Below, one piece after another: positions 9,368 through 17,405 of a stretch of 64,000 nucleotides of DNA. Source of the stretch: Azospirillaceae bacterium (GTDB lineage Bacteria > Pseudomonadota > Alphaproteobacteria > Azospirillales > Azospirillaceae). The stretch lies in assembly GCA_031291675.1 (NCBI GenBank), contig JARLIO010000094.1, positions 1 to 64,000 of the forward strand. The letters run 5' to 3'. The notes beneath the pieces are model-generated. The model had not been told where the DNA came from. It saw nothing but the letters and a program-made list of their open reading frames with translations, and did no database searches. Numbering within the stretch: the first letter of the stretch is position 1; each line of letters begins with the position of its first letter. Position numbers and translations under genes: made by a program.

Positions 9368-10362
9368 CGCACCAGGCCCGCATCCCGAAACCAGGCCACG
9401 GCATCCGCCAGACCGTCACGCGCCGGGCGGGGCGCATAGCCCAGCTCCCGCTGCGCCCGGGCCGAGGAGAAGAACATCTTCTTGCGCGCCATCCGCAAGC
9501 CGTCGCGGGTTGCAAAGGGCTCGCGCCCGGTCAATCCGGCGATCAGCTCCGCGACCATCGCGAACGGGATGATCGCCTGGCGTGGCAACCGGATCGTCGG
9601 CGGACGACGTCCCACCAGGGTCGCGATCTCCGCCAGCATCCGGGCTAAACTCATATCCTCACCCCCCAGAATATAACAGGCGCCGATCCGGCCCTTCTCA
9701 AACGCCAGCAAATGGCCGGCGGCAACATCGTCGACATGGACCAGGTTGAGACCGGTATCGACAAAGGCCGGCATGCGCCCCGCCGCCGCCTCGATGATGA
9801 TCCGCCCGGTTGGCGTGGGCTTGATATCGCGCGGCCCGACCGGGGTCGACGGATTGACGATCACCGCCGGCAACCCGTCGCGCGCCACCATCTCCCGCAC
9901 CACCTGTTCGGCCAGGAATTTCGATTGCTTGTAGGGACCAACCATATCGGCAAGGCCGACCGGCGTGTCCTCGGTCCCCGGGGTGCCGTCGCCGACCAGG
10001 CCGAGTGCCGCGACGCTGCTGGTATAGACGATCCGTTCGACCCCCGCGACCTGGGCGGCCTGCATCAACGCCCGGGTCCCGTCGACATTGACACGGTTCA
10101 TCGCCGCCGGATCGCGCACCCATAGGCGATAGTCCGCGGCAACATGGTAAAGCGCCCGCGATCCGCGCACCGCATGATCGAGTGACGCCCGATCGGTCAG
10201 GCTGCCGACGACGATTTCAACGTCCAGGCCCTCGAGATTGCGCCGGGGACTGTGGTCGCGAACCAGACAGCGGACGCGATGGCCGGCTGCGAGCAGCGCC
10301 CGCACCACCGCGGAGCCGACAAATCCGGTACCGCCGGTCACCAGGATGGGGGCGTTGGACAT
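9364..10362 (-). CDS. hpnA: hopanoid-associated NAD-dependent sugar epimerase HpnA
   Basis: This 332-residue extended short-chain dehydrogenase starts with the NAD(P)-binding motif ILVTGGTGFVGSAVVRAL and has the YKQSK catalytic motif (YxxxK) in mid-protein. The family is encoded in hopanoid clusters and is presumed to act on a side-chain sugar or related intermediate. The ATG at 10362 begins the recognisable fold; a longer frame reaching 10605 runs through the MITE-like element and is not credible. It is the first gene of the operon, so the promoter should lie in 10363-10450. Confidence 0.92.
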   Translation of the reverse strand: MSNAPILVTGGTGFVGSAVVRALLAAGHRVRCLVRDHSPRRNLEGLDVEIVVGSLTDRASLDHAVRGSRALYHVAADYRLWVRDPAAMNRVNVDGTRALMQAAQVAGVERIVYTSSVAALGLVGDGTPGTEDTPVGLADMVGPYKQSKFLAEQVVREMVARDGLPAVIVNPSTPVGPRDIKPTPTGRIIIEAAAGRMPAFVDTGLNLVHVDDVAAGHLLAFEKGRIGACYILGGEDMSLARMLAEIATLVGRRPPTIRLPRQAIIPFAMVAELIAGLTGREPFATRDGLRMARKKMFFSSARAQRELGYAPRPARDGLADAVAWFRDAGLVR

Positions 10363-10453
10363 GAACAGACAATCCCGGTCAAAAAGGGAAACAAAGAGCT
10401 GCGGGGCGAGGTTAAACCGCTTTAGCGCCGTTGTTTCAAGCGCCCCGTTGACA

Positions 10454-10620
10454 GCAGCCCTTCTCATATTGGCTGTCGGCCGCGGGCTTACCGCCCGCAC
10501 CCGCTCGGGGTGAACCCCGAATCCCCCGCTATTTTGACAAAAACAAAGGGCTCTGGGGCATGGCCCCCGTTGGGTTTGGGCGAAAGCCCAACGCTTCGTC
10601 GCCAAAATGAGAACCGCTGC
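10454..10620. mobile_element. MITE-like element with terminal inverted repeats and flanking direct repeat (copy 1)
   Basis: A 167-base element is bounded by 20-base imperfect inverted repeats at 10454-10473 and 10601-10620 (17 of 20 positions pair). It is flanked by the direct repeat GTTGACA, or GTTGACAG if one base is shared with the element, at 10447-10454 and 10621-10628. Inside are three hairpins: GCGGGC/GCCCGC, CGGGGT/ACCCCG and GGGC-GAAA-GCCC. No transposase is present. A closely related inverted-orientation sequence lies at 23870-23969. The signature fits a non-autonomous, target-duplicating insertion. It sits between the divergent hpnA and acireductone dioxygenase genes. Confidence 0.7.
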
Positions 10621-10820
10621 GTTGACAGTGCGCCCGGCGCGCCGCGATCACGCCGGGGTTGGTGCCGCCGCCGGTTCCCTATAACACCGGGTTCCTCGAT
10701 CAAACGGTGTTCTTGCCAGCGTCCCCAACCTGATCCTAATGTGAAGCTGCGGATCGCGATCAGGGGCCGGCGCGCGGGCCGGGACCGCCGGTCTTGCCAA
10801 TGATTTGTGCGGAGACATCG

Positions 10821-11393
10821 ATGACGGCCCTTGGCCTCTTTGCAGTCGATCGGCCCAGCCAGCCTCTTCGGGTCAACCGTGACATCGCCGGGATCACCGA
10901 CGAGTTGGCCAAACTGGGTGTGCGCTTCGAGCACCTGTCGCTCGCAGCGCACAAGGTGGGCGACCGGGACTCACCCGACATCCTGGAAACATTTGAACCG
11001 GAGCTCGGTGAACTCCGCGACCGTTGGGGCTATCGCGCCGCCGATGTCATCGATGTCCATACGGTGACCGATGATGCCGCGACGCTGCGGGCGACGTTCC
11101 TGCGCGAACACACCCATACCGACGACGAGGCGCGGTTTCTCGTCCGCGGCACCAGCAGCTTTTTCCTGCATATCAGCGACGAGGTCTGGCGGCTCGATTG
11201 TGAAATCGGCGACGTTCTGGCGATTCCCGCCGGGATCCCCCATTGGTTCGACGCCGGTGACCGTCCCGAATTCACCACGATCCGCCTGTTTACCGACCCC
11301 GCGGGTTGGATCGCCGCCTATACCGGCGACACGATCGCCAGCCTTTTTGCCGTGACCGGCGCCCTTGCCACACTACCGGTGCCGGTGGCGTGA
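10821..11393 (+). CDS. mtnD: acireductone dioxygenase-like cupin
   Basis: Acireductone dioxygenase oxidises the acireductone of the methionine salvage pathway with Fe or Ni. The 190-residue product has the family's cupin metal motif, REHTHTDDEARFLV (HxH plus downstream Glu), followed by ISDEVWRLDCEIGDVLAIPAG split around a second metal His in IPHWFD. I chose the ATG at 10821, preceded by GGAGACATC, rather than the upstream ATG at 10794. No other methionine salvage gene is nearby; the next gene, a sulfurtransferase, is 38 bases downstream and probably cotranscribed. Confidence 0.88.
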   Translation: MTALGLFAVDRPSQPLRVNRDIAGITDELAKLGVRFEHLSLAAHKVGDRDSPDILETFEPELGELRDRWGYRAADVIDVHTVTDDAATLRATFLREHTHTDDEARFLVRGTSSFFLHISDEVWRLDCEIGDVLAIPAGIPHWFDAGDRPEFTTIRLFTDPAGWIAAYTGDTIASLFAVTGALATLPVPVA

Positions 11394-11431
11394 TCACGCC
11401 CCGGTCTTTCAGCTTTGGGAGCCATCCGATC

Positions 11432-12304
11432 ATGGTGCAATCGACGATCCCGAACCAGCCGGTGGTCACGGCCACTTGGCTGCGGGACCATCTGGCCACA
11501 CCGAACCTCGTCATTCTGGACGTTCGCTCCGCCGATGACGAGCCCGGCCTCGATTTCAGCGCCGGCCACATCCCCGGAGCGCGGCATTCCGACTATGCCC
11601 GGGCCGGGTGGCGCGTCACCGTGGCGGGTGTTCCCAATCAATTGCCGCCGGTCGCGGATCTGGAACGGTTGATCGGCGATCTCGGCATCGGCAATGACAG
11701 CCATGTCGTCATCGCCGCCGCCGGACGTACGCCGTCCGACCTGTGCAATGCCACCCGAGTCTATTGGACCTTCCGGACTCTCGGCCATGACCAGGTGTCG
11801 CTGCTTGACGGTGGCTTTGCCGCCTGGATCGCCGACCCGACCAACCCGATCGTGACCGGCAACCGCATTTTCACCCCGGTGCCATTCACCGCGACGCTCG
11901 ACACAAGGTGGCTGGCGACCCTCGACCAGGTCCGGGACGCCCTGGCCGCGGGACAGACGACACTGTTGGACACCCGCTCGCGCGACCAGTTTGAAGGCGA
12001 CGCCAAAAGCAGCCACGCCCGTGCCGCGGGCACCCTGCCCGGCGCCCGCCACTTGCCAACCGCAGAGCTCTATTCCGGGCGCCTGCCCGCCCCGGATACC
12101 CTGATCGCCCTGTTCACCGCCCGGGGCATTACGCCCGGTGACGAGACCATTGTGTTCTGTAACACCGGCCACCTGGCGACCCTGGGCTGGTTCGCCCTCA
12201 GCGAGGTGCTGGGCGGCAGCCATGTCCGGCTCTATGACGGTTCCATGAGCGAATGGTCCGCCGACCCGCAACGACCTTTGCAGACCGGCAATCCCGACGC
12301 CTGA
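11432..12304 (+). CDS. two-domain sulfurtransferase (rhodanese/3-mercaptopyruvate type)
   Basis: The 290-residue protein has two tandem rhodanese domains. The first (about residues 10-130) begins VVTATWLRDHL and contains the family's HIPGARHSDY stretch, but its loop reads AAAGRTPSD with no cysteine, as expected for the structural domain. The second (about 150-285) carries the active-site loop FCNTGHLATLGW, with Cys at the first position. Enzymes of this type move sulfane sulfur to cyanide, thiols or proteins. The loop differs from both classic thiosulfate and mercaptopyruvate signatures, so the donor is uncertain. A GGGAG precedes the ATG at 11432. Confidence 0.87.
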   Translation: MVQSTIPNQPVVTATWLRDHLATPNLVILDVRSADDEPGLDFSAGHIPGARHSDYARAGWRVTVAGVPNQLPPVADLERLIGDLGIGNDSHVVIAAAGRTPSDLCNATRVYWTFRTLGHDQVSLLDGGFAAWIADPTNPIVTGNRIFTPVPFTATLDTRWLATLDQVRDALAAGQTTLLDTRSRDQFEGDAKSSHARAAGTLPGARHLPTAELYSGRLPAPDTLIALFTARGITPGDETIVFCNTGHLATLGWFALSEVLGGSHVRLYDGSMSEWSADPQRPLQTGNPDA

Positions 12305-12309
12305 CGCGG

Positions 12310-12720
12310 GCCTTGGCGACAATAGTCTCGCCCCCGAAGACGGTGCCCGGCGCGGCACCGGGGGAGCAGATCCTCTGGAGGTCCGATCGACACCAGCCGG
12401 CCCTGGTCGCGCGTGCTGGCCGGTTCATCCAAGAGCAGGATCGTCGGATTCGGCCAGGATCACCTCGACAGCCGCAAGATCCGCTGCCGTGACGAACAGT
12501 CCGAGTCGGCGCAAGCGACCGAGTAGAACGACCTCCAGCGCCGCCGACGCTATGCGTCCGCTGATGTCCTGCGGACTATAGCCGAGGCGCGGCTCCCCGG
12601 CCCGCATGGGCGCGACCTGCGGCGCGATCAGTTCGACGAACCCGATGATCCCGACAAAAGCGATCGCAACGCCCGTCAGCACCGATACCCGAGCAAAGGC
12701 TCGCAATCGCGGCCCCGATT
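12310..12720 (-). pseudogene. relic of an iron/siderophore-type ABC transporter (FecCD permease plus FecE-type ATPase)
   Basis: Minus-strand translation gives fragments in operon order. First is a FecCD-permease-like piece around 12580-12720 (RLRAFARVSVLTGVAIAFVG then IIGFVELIAPQVAP). It is fused directly to an ATPase piece with YSPQDISGRIA and LEVVLLGRLRRLGLF. Then, in another frame around 12390-12450, comes a Walker B-like PTILLLDEPAS followed immediately by DQGRLVSIGPPEDLL. The Walker A, the signature motif and most of both proteins are missing, so at least two internal deletions and a frameshift have occurred. It is a decayed remnant and should not be annotated as an intact gene. Confidence 0.7.
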
Positions 12721-12988
12721 CAATGTCGCCAGCCACCGGACATCCCGCACGAAGGAGCCGGCAAACCTTCGTGAGTTTGTCGCCTGCCGCAATTTGCCGA
12801 AAGTACCGCGGCGGCAGGGGACGTGGTCGAAGGGCGAGCACCGGTCGCTACGCGGGGCGGTCATCGCCCCCGTGCTGACGAATGCGGACGACAGCCTTGC
12901 CCGGGATAACATCCAATATGTCGGCTACTCTGAGAACGACCGGCGGATATTCGCCCGCCTTCTGTCCTGGAAGCATCGTGAATATATC

Positions 12989-13010
12989 ATTTGCTCATGC
13001 AGCGAAATGA
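12989..13010. promoter_or_regulatory. inverted repeat upstream of arsR (possible operator)
   Basis: CATTT and AAATG arms at 12989-12993 and 13006-13010 form an imperfect dyad 15 bases before the arsR start codon, inside an AT-richer stretch. A GCATCGT direct repeat flanks it at 12974-12980 and 13014-13020. Position and symmetry suit an ArsR autoregulatory operator, but the arms are short. Confidence 0.35.
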
Positions 13011-13025
13011 GAGCATCGTCCTGTC

Positions 13026-13448
13026 ATGCTTGAGACCTTCGAGACCGTTGCCAAAGCCGTCGCCGACCCCAGCCGGGTCCGCATCCTGAAACTGCTGGAG
13101 GGGGGCGAGCTGTGCGTCTGCCAGATCACCACGGTGCTGGATCTTGCCACCGCCACCGTGTCCAAGCATCTGGCGGCATTGAAGACCGCCGGCCTGCTGC
13201 AGCAACGCCGGGATGGCAAATGGGCCTATTACCGCCTCGCCGAACGCGAACTCAATGCCTACGCGCTGCCCTTCCTCGGGTTGCTCGGTGGGTTGCTCCG
13301 GGACGATCCGACGGTGACGGAGGATCGCCGGGTGCTGGCGATGGTCAATGCGGTGCCGCTCCAGGTGCTGTGTGACCAGGGACGCGCCGCCCTGGGCCCG
13401 AATGTCCAAGCTGCCGAAACGACACTCTGCTGTGGGAGATCCTCGTGA
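13026..13448 (+). CDS. arsR: ArsR family arsenite-responsive repressor
   Basis: This 140-residue winged-helix protein has the ArsR start (AVADPSRVRILKLLEGGELCVC) spread over residues 11-32, with the metalloid-sensing pair C30-x-C32, then the recognition helix ATATVSKHLAALKTAGLL and the wing QRRDGKWAYYRL. It also ends in a Cys-Cys pair (TLCCGRSS). It should bind arsenite or antimonite and release the downstream operator. It overlaps the following arsenate reductase by four bases and leads a plus-strand ars operon. Confidence 0.93.
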   Translation: MLETFETVAKAVADPSRVRILKLLEGGELCVCQITTVLDLATATVSKHLAALKTAGLLQQRRDGKWAYYRLAERELNAYALPFLGLLGGLLRDDPTVTEDRRVLAMVNAVPLQVLCDQGRAALGPNVQAAETTLCCGRSS

Positions 13449-13966
13449 GCGACAAGACCTACAATGTTCTGTTCCTGTGCACCGGCAACTCGGCGCGCAG
13501 CATCATGGCCGAGTGCATCCTGAACCGGGACAACAGCGGCAGGTTCCGGGCGTTCAGCGCGGGCAGCCATCCCAGGGGCCATATCGATCCCACCGTGTTG
13601 AACCTTTTGACCCGATTCAATTATCCGACCGAAGGTTTGCGCTCGAAGTCGTGGGAGGAGTTCGCCCGACCAGACGCGCCTCAACTGGATTTCGTCTTCA
13701 CCGTTTGCGACAAGGCCGCCCACGAGGTGTGTCCGGTGTGGCCGGGTCAGCCGATGACGGCGCATTGGGGCGTTCCCGATCCCGCGGCGTTCGAGGGGAC
13801 ACCGGTCGAGAAAGCGGCGTTCTGCGGCGATGTCATGCGGATGCTCTACAATCGCATCAACCTGTTCGCGGCGTTGCCGATCCGGGGACTGGACCGGTTG
13901 TCGCTGCAGAGCCGCCTCAACGATATCGGCAAGGTTCGCGACACCACCGAACCGCAGAACGCCTGA
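13445..13966 (+). CDS. arsC: arsenate reductase, low-molecular-weight phosphatase type
   Basis: The 173-residue protein has the phosphatase P-loop FLCTGNSARSIMAE, with nucleophile C12, and the fold of the LMW-PTP arsenate reductases. Other cysteines in FVFTVCDKAAHEVCPVWPG are candidates for the disulfide relay. The enzyme reduces arsenate to arsenite using thioredoxin, glutaredoxin or mycothiol, depending on type. It starts at a GTG (13445) overlapping the arsR stop. A second, unrelated arsC is at 24113. Confidence 0.92.
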   Translation: MSDKTYNVLFLCTGNSARSIMAECILNRDNSGRFRAFSAGSHPRGHIDPTVLNLLTRFNYPTEGLRSKSWEEFARPDAPQLDFVFTVCDKAAHEVCPVWPGQPMTAHWGVPDPAAFEGTPVEKAAFCGDVMRMLYNRINLFAALPIRGLDRLSLQSRLNDIGKVRDTTEPQNA

Positions 13967-14050
13967 CCCCTGCCAAACCGACCCTGACAAACGGATCCCC
14001 CGCAACCCAGCGAGGATCGGCTTCGGCCCTGACCGTGTAGGAGAACGCTG

Positions 14051-15133
14051 ATGTCGGCAAAACGCGAAGTCGCGGGCGAAGCCATGGCGAAAAACGCCGC
14101 CAAGGCCCCGATGGGCGTGTTCGAACGATACCTGACCTTGTTGGTCGCGCTGTGCATCGTCGCGGGTGTGGCGCTGGGCCATTTCCTTCCGGCCCCGTTC
14201 CACGTCATCGGACGGATCGAGCTGGCGCAGGTCAACCTGCCGGTCGCGGTGCTGATCTGGCTGATGATCATCCCGATGCTGCTGAAAATCGATTTCAGGG
14301 CGCTCAATCAGGTCCTGGCGCATTGGAAGGGCATGGGCGTCACCCTGTTCATCAACTGGGGCGTCAAGCCGTTCTCTATGGCGCTGCTGGGCTGGGTGTT
14401 CATCAGGATCCTGTTCCGCCCTTACCTTCCCGCCGACCAGATCGACAGCTACATCGCCGGGCTGATCCTGCTGGCCGCGGCACCCTGCACCGCCATGGTG
14501 TTCGTCTGGTCGAACCTGTGCAACGGCGAGCCGAATTTCACCCTGTCCCAGGTGGCCTTGAACGACCTGATCATGGTCCTGGCCTTTGCCCCGATCGTCG
14601 GATTGCTGCTGGGCCTGTCGTCGATCACGGTGCCCTGGGATACGTTGCTGCTGTCGGTGGTGCTCTACATCGTCGTGCCGGTGATCGTCGCGCAAATCTG
14701 GCGCAAAGCCCTGTTGGCCCGCGGGTCGGATGCCCTGAAGAAAACCCTGGCAAAGCTTGGGCCTCTGTCGATGATTGCCCTGCTGACCACCCTGGTGCTG
14801 CTGTTCGGTTTTCAGGGCGAACAGATCATCGCCCAGCCGCTGGTGATCCTGATGCTGGCGGTGCCGATCACGATCCAGGTCTACTTCAATTCCGCCCTGG
14901 CCTATTGGCTCAACAAGAAGCTGGGCGTTGCGTATTGCGTCGCCGGTCCCTCGGCGCTGATCGGCGCCAGCAATTTCTTCGAGCTGGCCGTCGCCGCCGC
15001 GATCAGCCTGTTTGGCTTCCAGTCGGGCGCAGCACTCGCCACCGTCGTCGGGGTGCTGATCGAGGTGCCGGTGATGTTGTCGGTGGTGAAGATCGTCAAT
15101 TCCTCCAAGGACTGGTACGAGGCCCGGACATAA
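14051..15133 (+). CDS. acr3: ACR3 family arsenite efflux permease
   Basis: The 360-residue polytopic protein is strongly hydrophobic, with about ten membrane segments beginning near residue 25. Family landmarks are LFINWGVKPFSMALLGW and the functional-cysteine segment LAAAPCTAMVFVWSN, with C146. ACR3 exports arsenite produced by the upstream reductase. It follows arsC by 84 bases with AGGAGA before the ATG. The operon also encodes ArsA, which classically energises ArsB; its pairing with ACR3 is known from other genomes but is inferred here. Confidence 0.95.
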   Translation: MSAKREVAGEAMAKNAAKAPMGVFERYLTLLVALCIVAGVALGHFLPAPFHVIGRIELAQVNLPVAVLIWLMIIPMLLKIDFRALNQVLAHWKGMGVTLFINWGVKPFSMALLGWVFIRILFRPYLPADQIDSYIAGLILLAAAPCTAMVFVWSNLCNGEPNFTLSQVALNDLIMVLAFAPIVGLLLGLSSITVPWDTLLLSVVLYIVVPVIVAQIWRKALLARGSDALKKTLAKLGPLSMIALLTTLVLLFGFQGEQIIAQPLVILMLAVPITIQVYFNSALAYWLNKKLGVAYCVAGPSALIGASNFFELAVAAAISLFGFQSGAALATVVGVLIEVPVMLSVVKIVNSSKDWYEART

Positions 15134-15179
15134 ATCGGGACCGTGCCGGGATCCAGCGAATGATCGGGAGAAAACCGCG

Positions 15180-15794
15180 ATGTTGAAGATTTGGGGACGC
15201 GCCAATTCATCCAATGTCGCCAAGGTGATGTGGGCGGTCGCCGAGTTGGGGTTGGCGCATCAGCGGATCGACATCGGCGGTCCGTTCGGCGGAACCCATG
15301 ATCCCGCTTATCTGCGCCTCAATCCCACCGGGCGCATCCCCACGATCGAAGACGGCGATTTCGTGCTGTGGGAATCCAATGCCATTGTCCGGTATCTGGC
15401 CGCCAGGAGTGGCCGCGATGATCTGTGGCCGGCGGCACTTCAGGCCCGCGCTGACGCCGACCGCTGGATGGATTGGGCAAGCACCTCTCTGGCCGAAGCG
15501 ATCGATGGCCTGCGCAAGGCATACCGCCAGCCCGTTGAGACGCGCGACGAACCAGCGATCCAAGCCGCGCTGGCCAATGCCGTCGCGGTCGTCGGGATCG
15601 TCGATCACGTGTTGCAGCACGCGCCGTTCATCGTCGGCACCGGCTTGACGGTGGGCGATATCGCGCTGGGACCCTTGCTTCACCGCTGGGTTCTGGTTCC
15701 CTTGGACAAGCCGCACTTGGCCGGCGTGATGGGTTGGTACGAGCGGATGAGCCACCGGCCCGGTTTTGCGGCGATTACGGACCATGTGAAGTAA
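15180..15794 (+). CDS. glutathione S-transferase family protein
   Basis: The 204-residue protein has an N-terminal thioredoxin-fold domain (MLKIWGRANSSNVAKVMWAV, with RANSSNV at the glutathione-activating position), the cis-Pro segment GRIPTIEDG and the glutathione gamma-glutamyl contact WESNAIVRYLA. An all-helical C-terminal domain includes LTVGDIALGPLLHRW. The substrate is unknown. Its place within the ars operon suggests a role in thiol conjugation or glutathione chemistry of arsenic, but that is inference. GAGAAAACCGCG precedes the ATG. Confidence 0.9.
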   Translation: MLKIWGRANSSNVAKVMWAVAELGLAHQRIDIGGPFGGTHDPAYLRLNPTGRIPTIEDGDFVLWESNAIVRYLAARSGRDDLWPAALQARADADRWMDWASTSLAEAIDGLRKAYRQPVETRDEPAIQAALANAVAVVGIVDHVLQHAPFIVGTGLTVGDIALGPLLHRWVLVPLDKPHLAGVMGWYERMSHRPGFAAITDHVK

Positions 15795-15795
15795 C

Positions 15796-15810
15796 GAGGT
15801 CTTCGACCTC
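15796..15810 (+). terminator. short hairpin after the GST gene (weak terminator candidate)
   Basis: GAGGTC-TTC-GACCTC is a perfect six-base-pair stem starting immediately after the GST stop, followed by AAACATTTTGGACATTTTT, so a U-rich tract is present but interrupted. It may attenuate transcription between the GST and the PstS-like gene. Confidence 0.4.
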
Positions 15811-15834
15811 AAACATTTTGGACATTTTTATCGC

Positions 15835-15861
15835 TTTCCCGAGGCCGGAAACCTCGGGAAA
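15835..15861. promoter_or_regulatory. 10-base perfect inverted repeat upstream of the PstS-like gene
   Basis: TTTCCCGAGG and CCTCGGGAAA form a perfect 10-base dyad around a seven-base loop. No T-run follows on either strand, so it does not look like a simple terminator. It may be an operator or a leader structure for the PstS-like/arsD/arsA part of the operon. Confidence 0.4.
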
Positions 15862-16072
15862 CACGAACCACGAGACGGGACGACGGGATTACGCGTCGCA
15901 ACGCGGGCACGATATTGCCATCAGGACAGCGCGCCTGATCACGAAGACAGGTCAAAGGCGGATTTGAAGCGGAACCCGTTGGCGCAACGGGACGAACGCA
16001 ACCGCCATGGCCCCGCTCCGTTGCCATCACCGATCGTCTTGCCGCACCGGCAAGGCAGAGAAGGAAGCGAAG

Positions 16073-16849
16073 ATGTTCAAGATCTCTTTTGCAACGATCC
16101 TCGCCGTACTCCTGACGACGGGCGCGGTCGCTCCAAGCCCGGCCCGTGCCGGGTCGATCCGGATCAACGGTTCAACCAGCGTGGCGAACGGTATCGTCCT
16201 TCCCCGCAAGGCCGAGATCGAGAAGACCGCCGGCGTCACGCTCGTCGTGACCCCGAACTCGTCGGGGGCCGGCGTTGGCGATCTGTTCGCGGGACGAGCC
16301 GATATCGCCATGATCTCCTCGGACCTTGACGAGATCCTCGCCAAGCTGACGAACCTGGTCGAGGCTTACAAGGTCGACAAGAGCCAGGTACGCCATTTCG
16401 ATCTCGCCGACGCACAGGTCATCTTCATCGTCAACGAGGCCAATCCGGTTCGCAAACTTTCCACGGCGCAAATCAAGGATATCTATACCGGGAAGATCAC
16501 CGACTGGAAGGAACTCGGGGGGCCCGCCGCCGGCATCACCGCCTGGGAGGAGAGCAAGCACGGCGCGATGCGGATCCTGTTCGTGCATGAATTGTTCCGC
16601 GGCCAGGACGTCAACGACGTCAACAATGTTGCGGCCGAGGCCACCGAAGCCCCCGCGGTTGCCGCCGCCGTCGCCCGCGATCCCACCGCGATCGGCTTTG
16701 TCAGTTCGACGATGCCGAAAGTGCTGCTGACCCGGACCGCACCGATCGAGACGGACCTCCGGTTGGTGCAGCATCTGACCCTCGTGACCATGGGCGAACC
16801 GGGTCCCGACGCAGCGCGCGTCATCGATACCATCAAGCATTTGCCGTAG
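16073..16849 (+). CDS. PstS-like phosphate/oxyanion-binding periplasmic protein
   Basis: The 258-residue product starts with a Sec signal peptide (MFKISFATILAVLLTTGAVA, cleavage likely after ARA near residue 26). It then shows PstS-family segments: IRINGSTSVANGIVLP, VTPNSSGAGVGDLFAGRADI and LSTAQIKDIYTGKITDWKEL. The last is typical of phosphate-binding proteins. The ATG at 16073 follows AAGGAAG, which is better than the upstream candidate at 16007. No permease or ATPase genes accompany it. In an ars operon it may bind phosphate or arsenate in the periplasm, for import or sensing; that role is inferred. Confidence 0.85.
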   Translation: MFKISFATILAVLLTTGAVAPSPARAGSIRINGSTSVANGIVLPRKAEIEKTAGVTLVVTPNSSGAGVGDLFAGRADIAMISSDLDEILAKLTNLVEAYKVDKSQVRHFDLADAQVIFIVNEANPVRKLSTAQIKDIYTGKITDWKELGGPAAGITAWEESKHGAMRILFVHELFRGQDVNDVNNVAAEATEAPAVAAAVARDPTAIGFVSSTMPKVLLTRTAPIETDLRLVQHLTLVTMGEPGPDAARVIDTIKHLP

Positions 16850-17019
16850 GAGCATGGCGTGCCGGCGGTGCCTACTGATCTCTTGGGGCGCGCTCGTCAT
16901 CGGCGCGCGCGTTCAACGGCTGCGGCAGGCCGAACGCCGGGTCGCCCCCATGTCGCCCGATGAACCGGGCATCCTGAGTGCCTTCGAAAACGGCACGCTG
17001 CCAACCGCGGAGAAACGCC

Positions 17020-17394
17020 ATGAAAGAAACCGACATGAAGAAGCTTGAAGTCTTTGACCCCGCCCTTTGCTGTTCGACCGGCGTCTGTGGCCCCGCCATT
17101 GATCCCGTTCTGGCCGCTTTTGCCGCCGACCTGAAATGGCTGATGGCTCATGGTGTGATCGTGCAGCGCTACAATCTCGGCCAGGAGCCCCAGGCGTTCG
17201 CCGCCAATCCGGCGATCGTCAAAGAGATGGAGGCGGGGATGGATCGCCTGCCGATCCTCGCCGTCGACGGACACATCGTTTCGACCGGCATCTACCTGTC
17301 CCGCGCGCAGTTGGCCCAGAAACTCGGCCTCGATCCAACCGGGAATGCGGGTATGACGCCATCCTGCGGTTCGTCGACATCACGCTGCTGCTAG
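17020..17394 (+). CDS. arsD: arsenical metallochaperone/trans-acting repressor ArsD
   Basis: ArsD delivers arsenite to ArsA. The 124-residue product shows LEVFDPALCCSTGVCGPAID, with the Cys-Cys and following Cys that bind As(III), then the RLPILAVDG segment and a C-terminal Cys pair (STSRCC). I took the ATG at 17020, eight bases after a GGAG; the ATG at 17035 is also possible. It ends 11 bases before arsA, the usual order. Confidence 0.94.
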   Translation: MKETDMKKLEVFDPALCCSTGVCGPAIDPVLAAFAADLKWLMAHGVIVQRYNLGQEPQAFAANPAIVKEMEAGMDRLPILAVDGHIVSTGIYLSRAQLAQKLGLDPTGNAGMTPSCGSSTSRCC

Positions 17395-17405
17395 AGGAGG
17401 CCACC

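Noticed and set aside
12340-12359. GGTGCC/GGCACC hairpin after the sulfurtransferase gene as a terminator
   Set aside because: The stem is strong, but no T-run follows on either strand, and the sequence belongs to the ABC transporter relic.
13259-15223. 654-codon open frame on the minus strand across arsR, arsC and ACR3
   Set aside because: It is antisense to three well-recognised genes, is rich in Arg, Gln, His and Asp as expected for high-GC antisense frames, and shows no domain.
16854-17048. 64-codon frame between the PstS-like gene and arsD
   Set aside because: It overlaps the arsD start in another frame, lacks a ribosome-binding site, and ends in codons derived from arsD.
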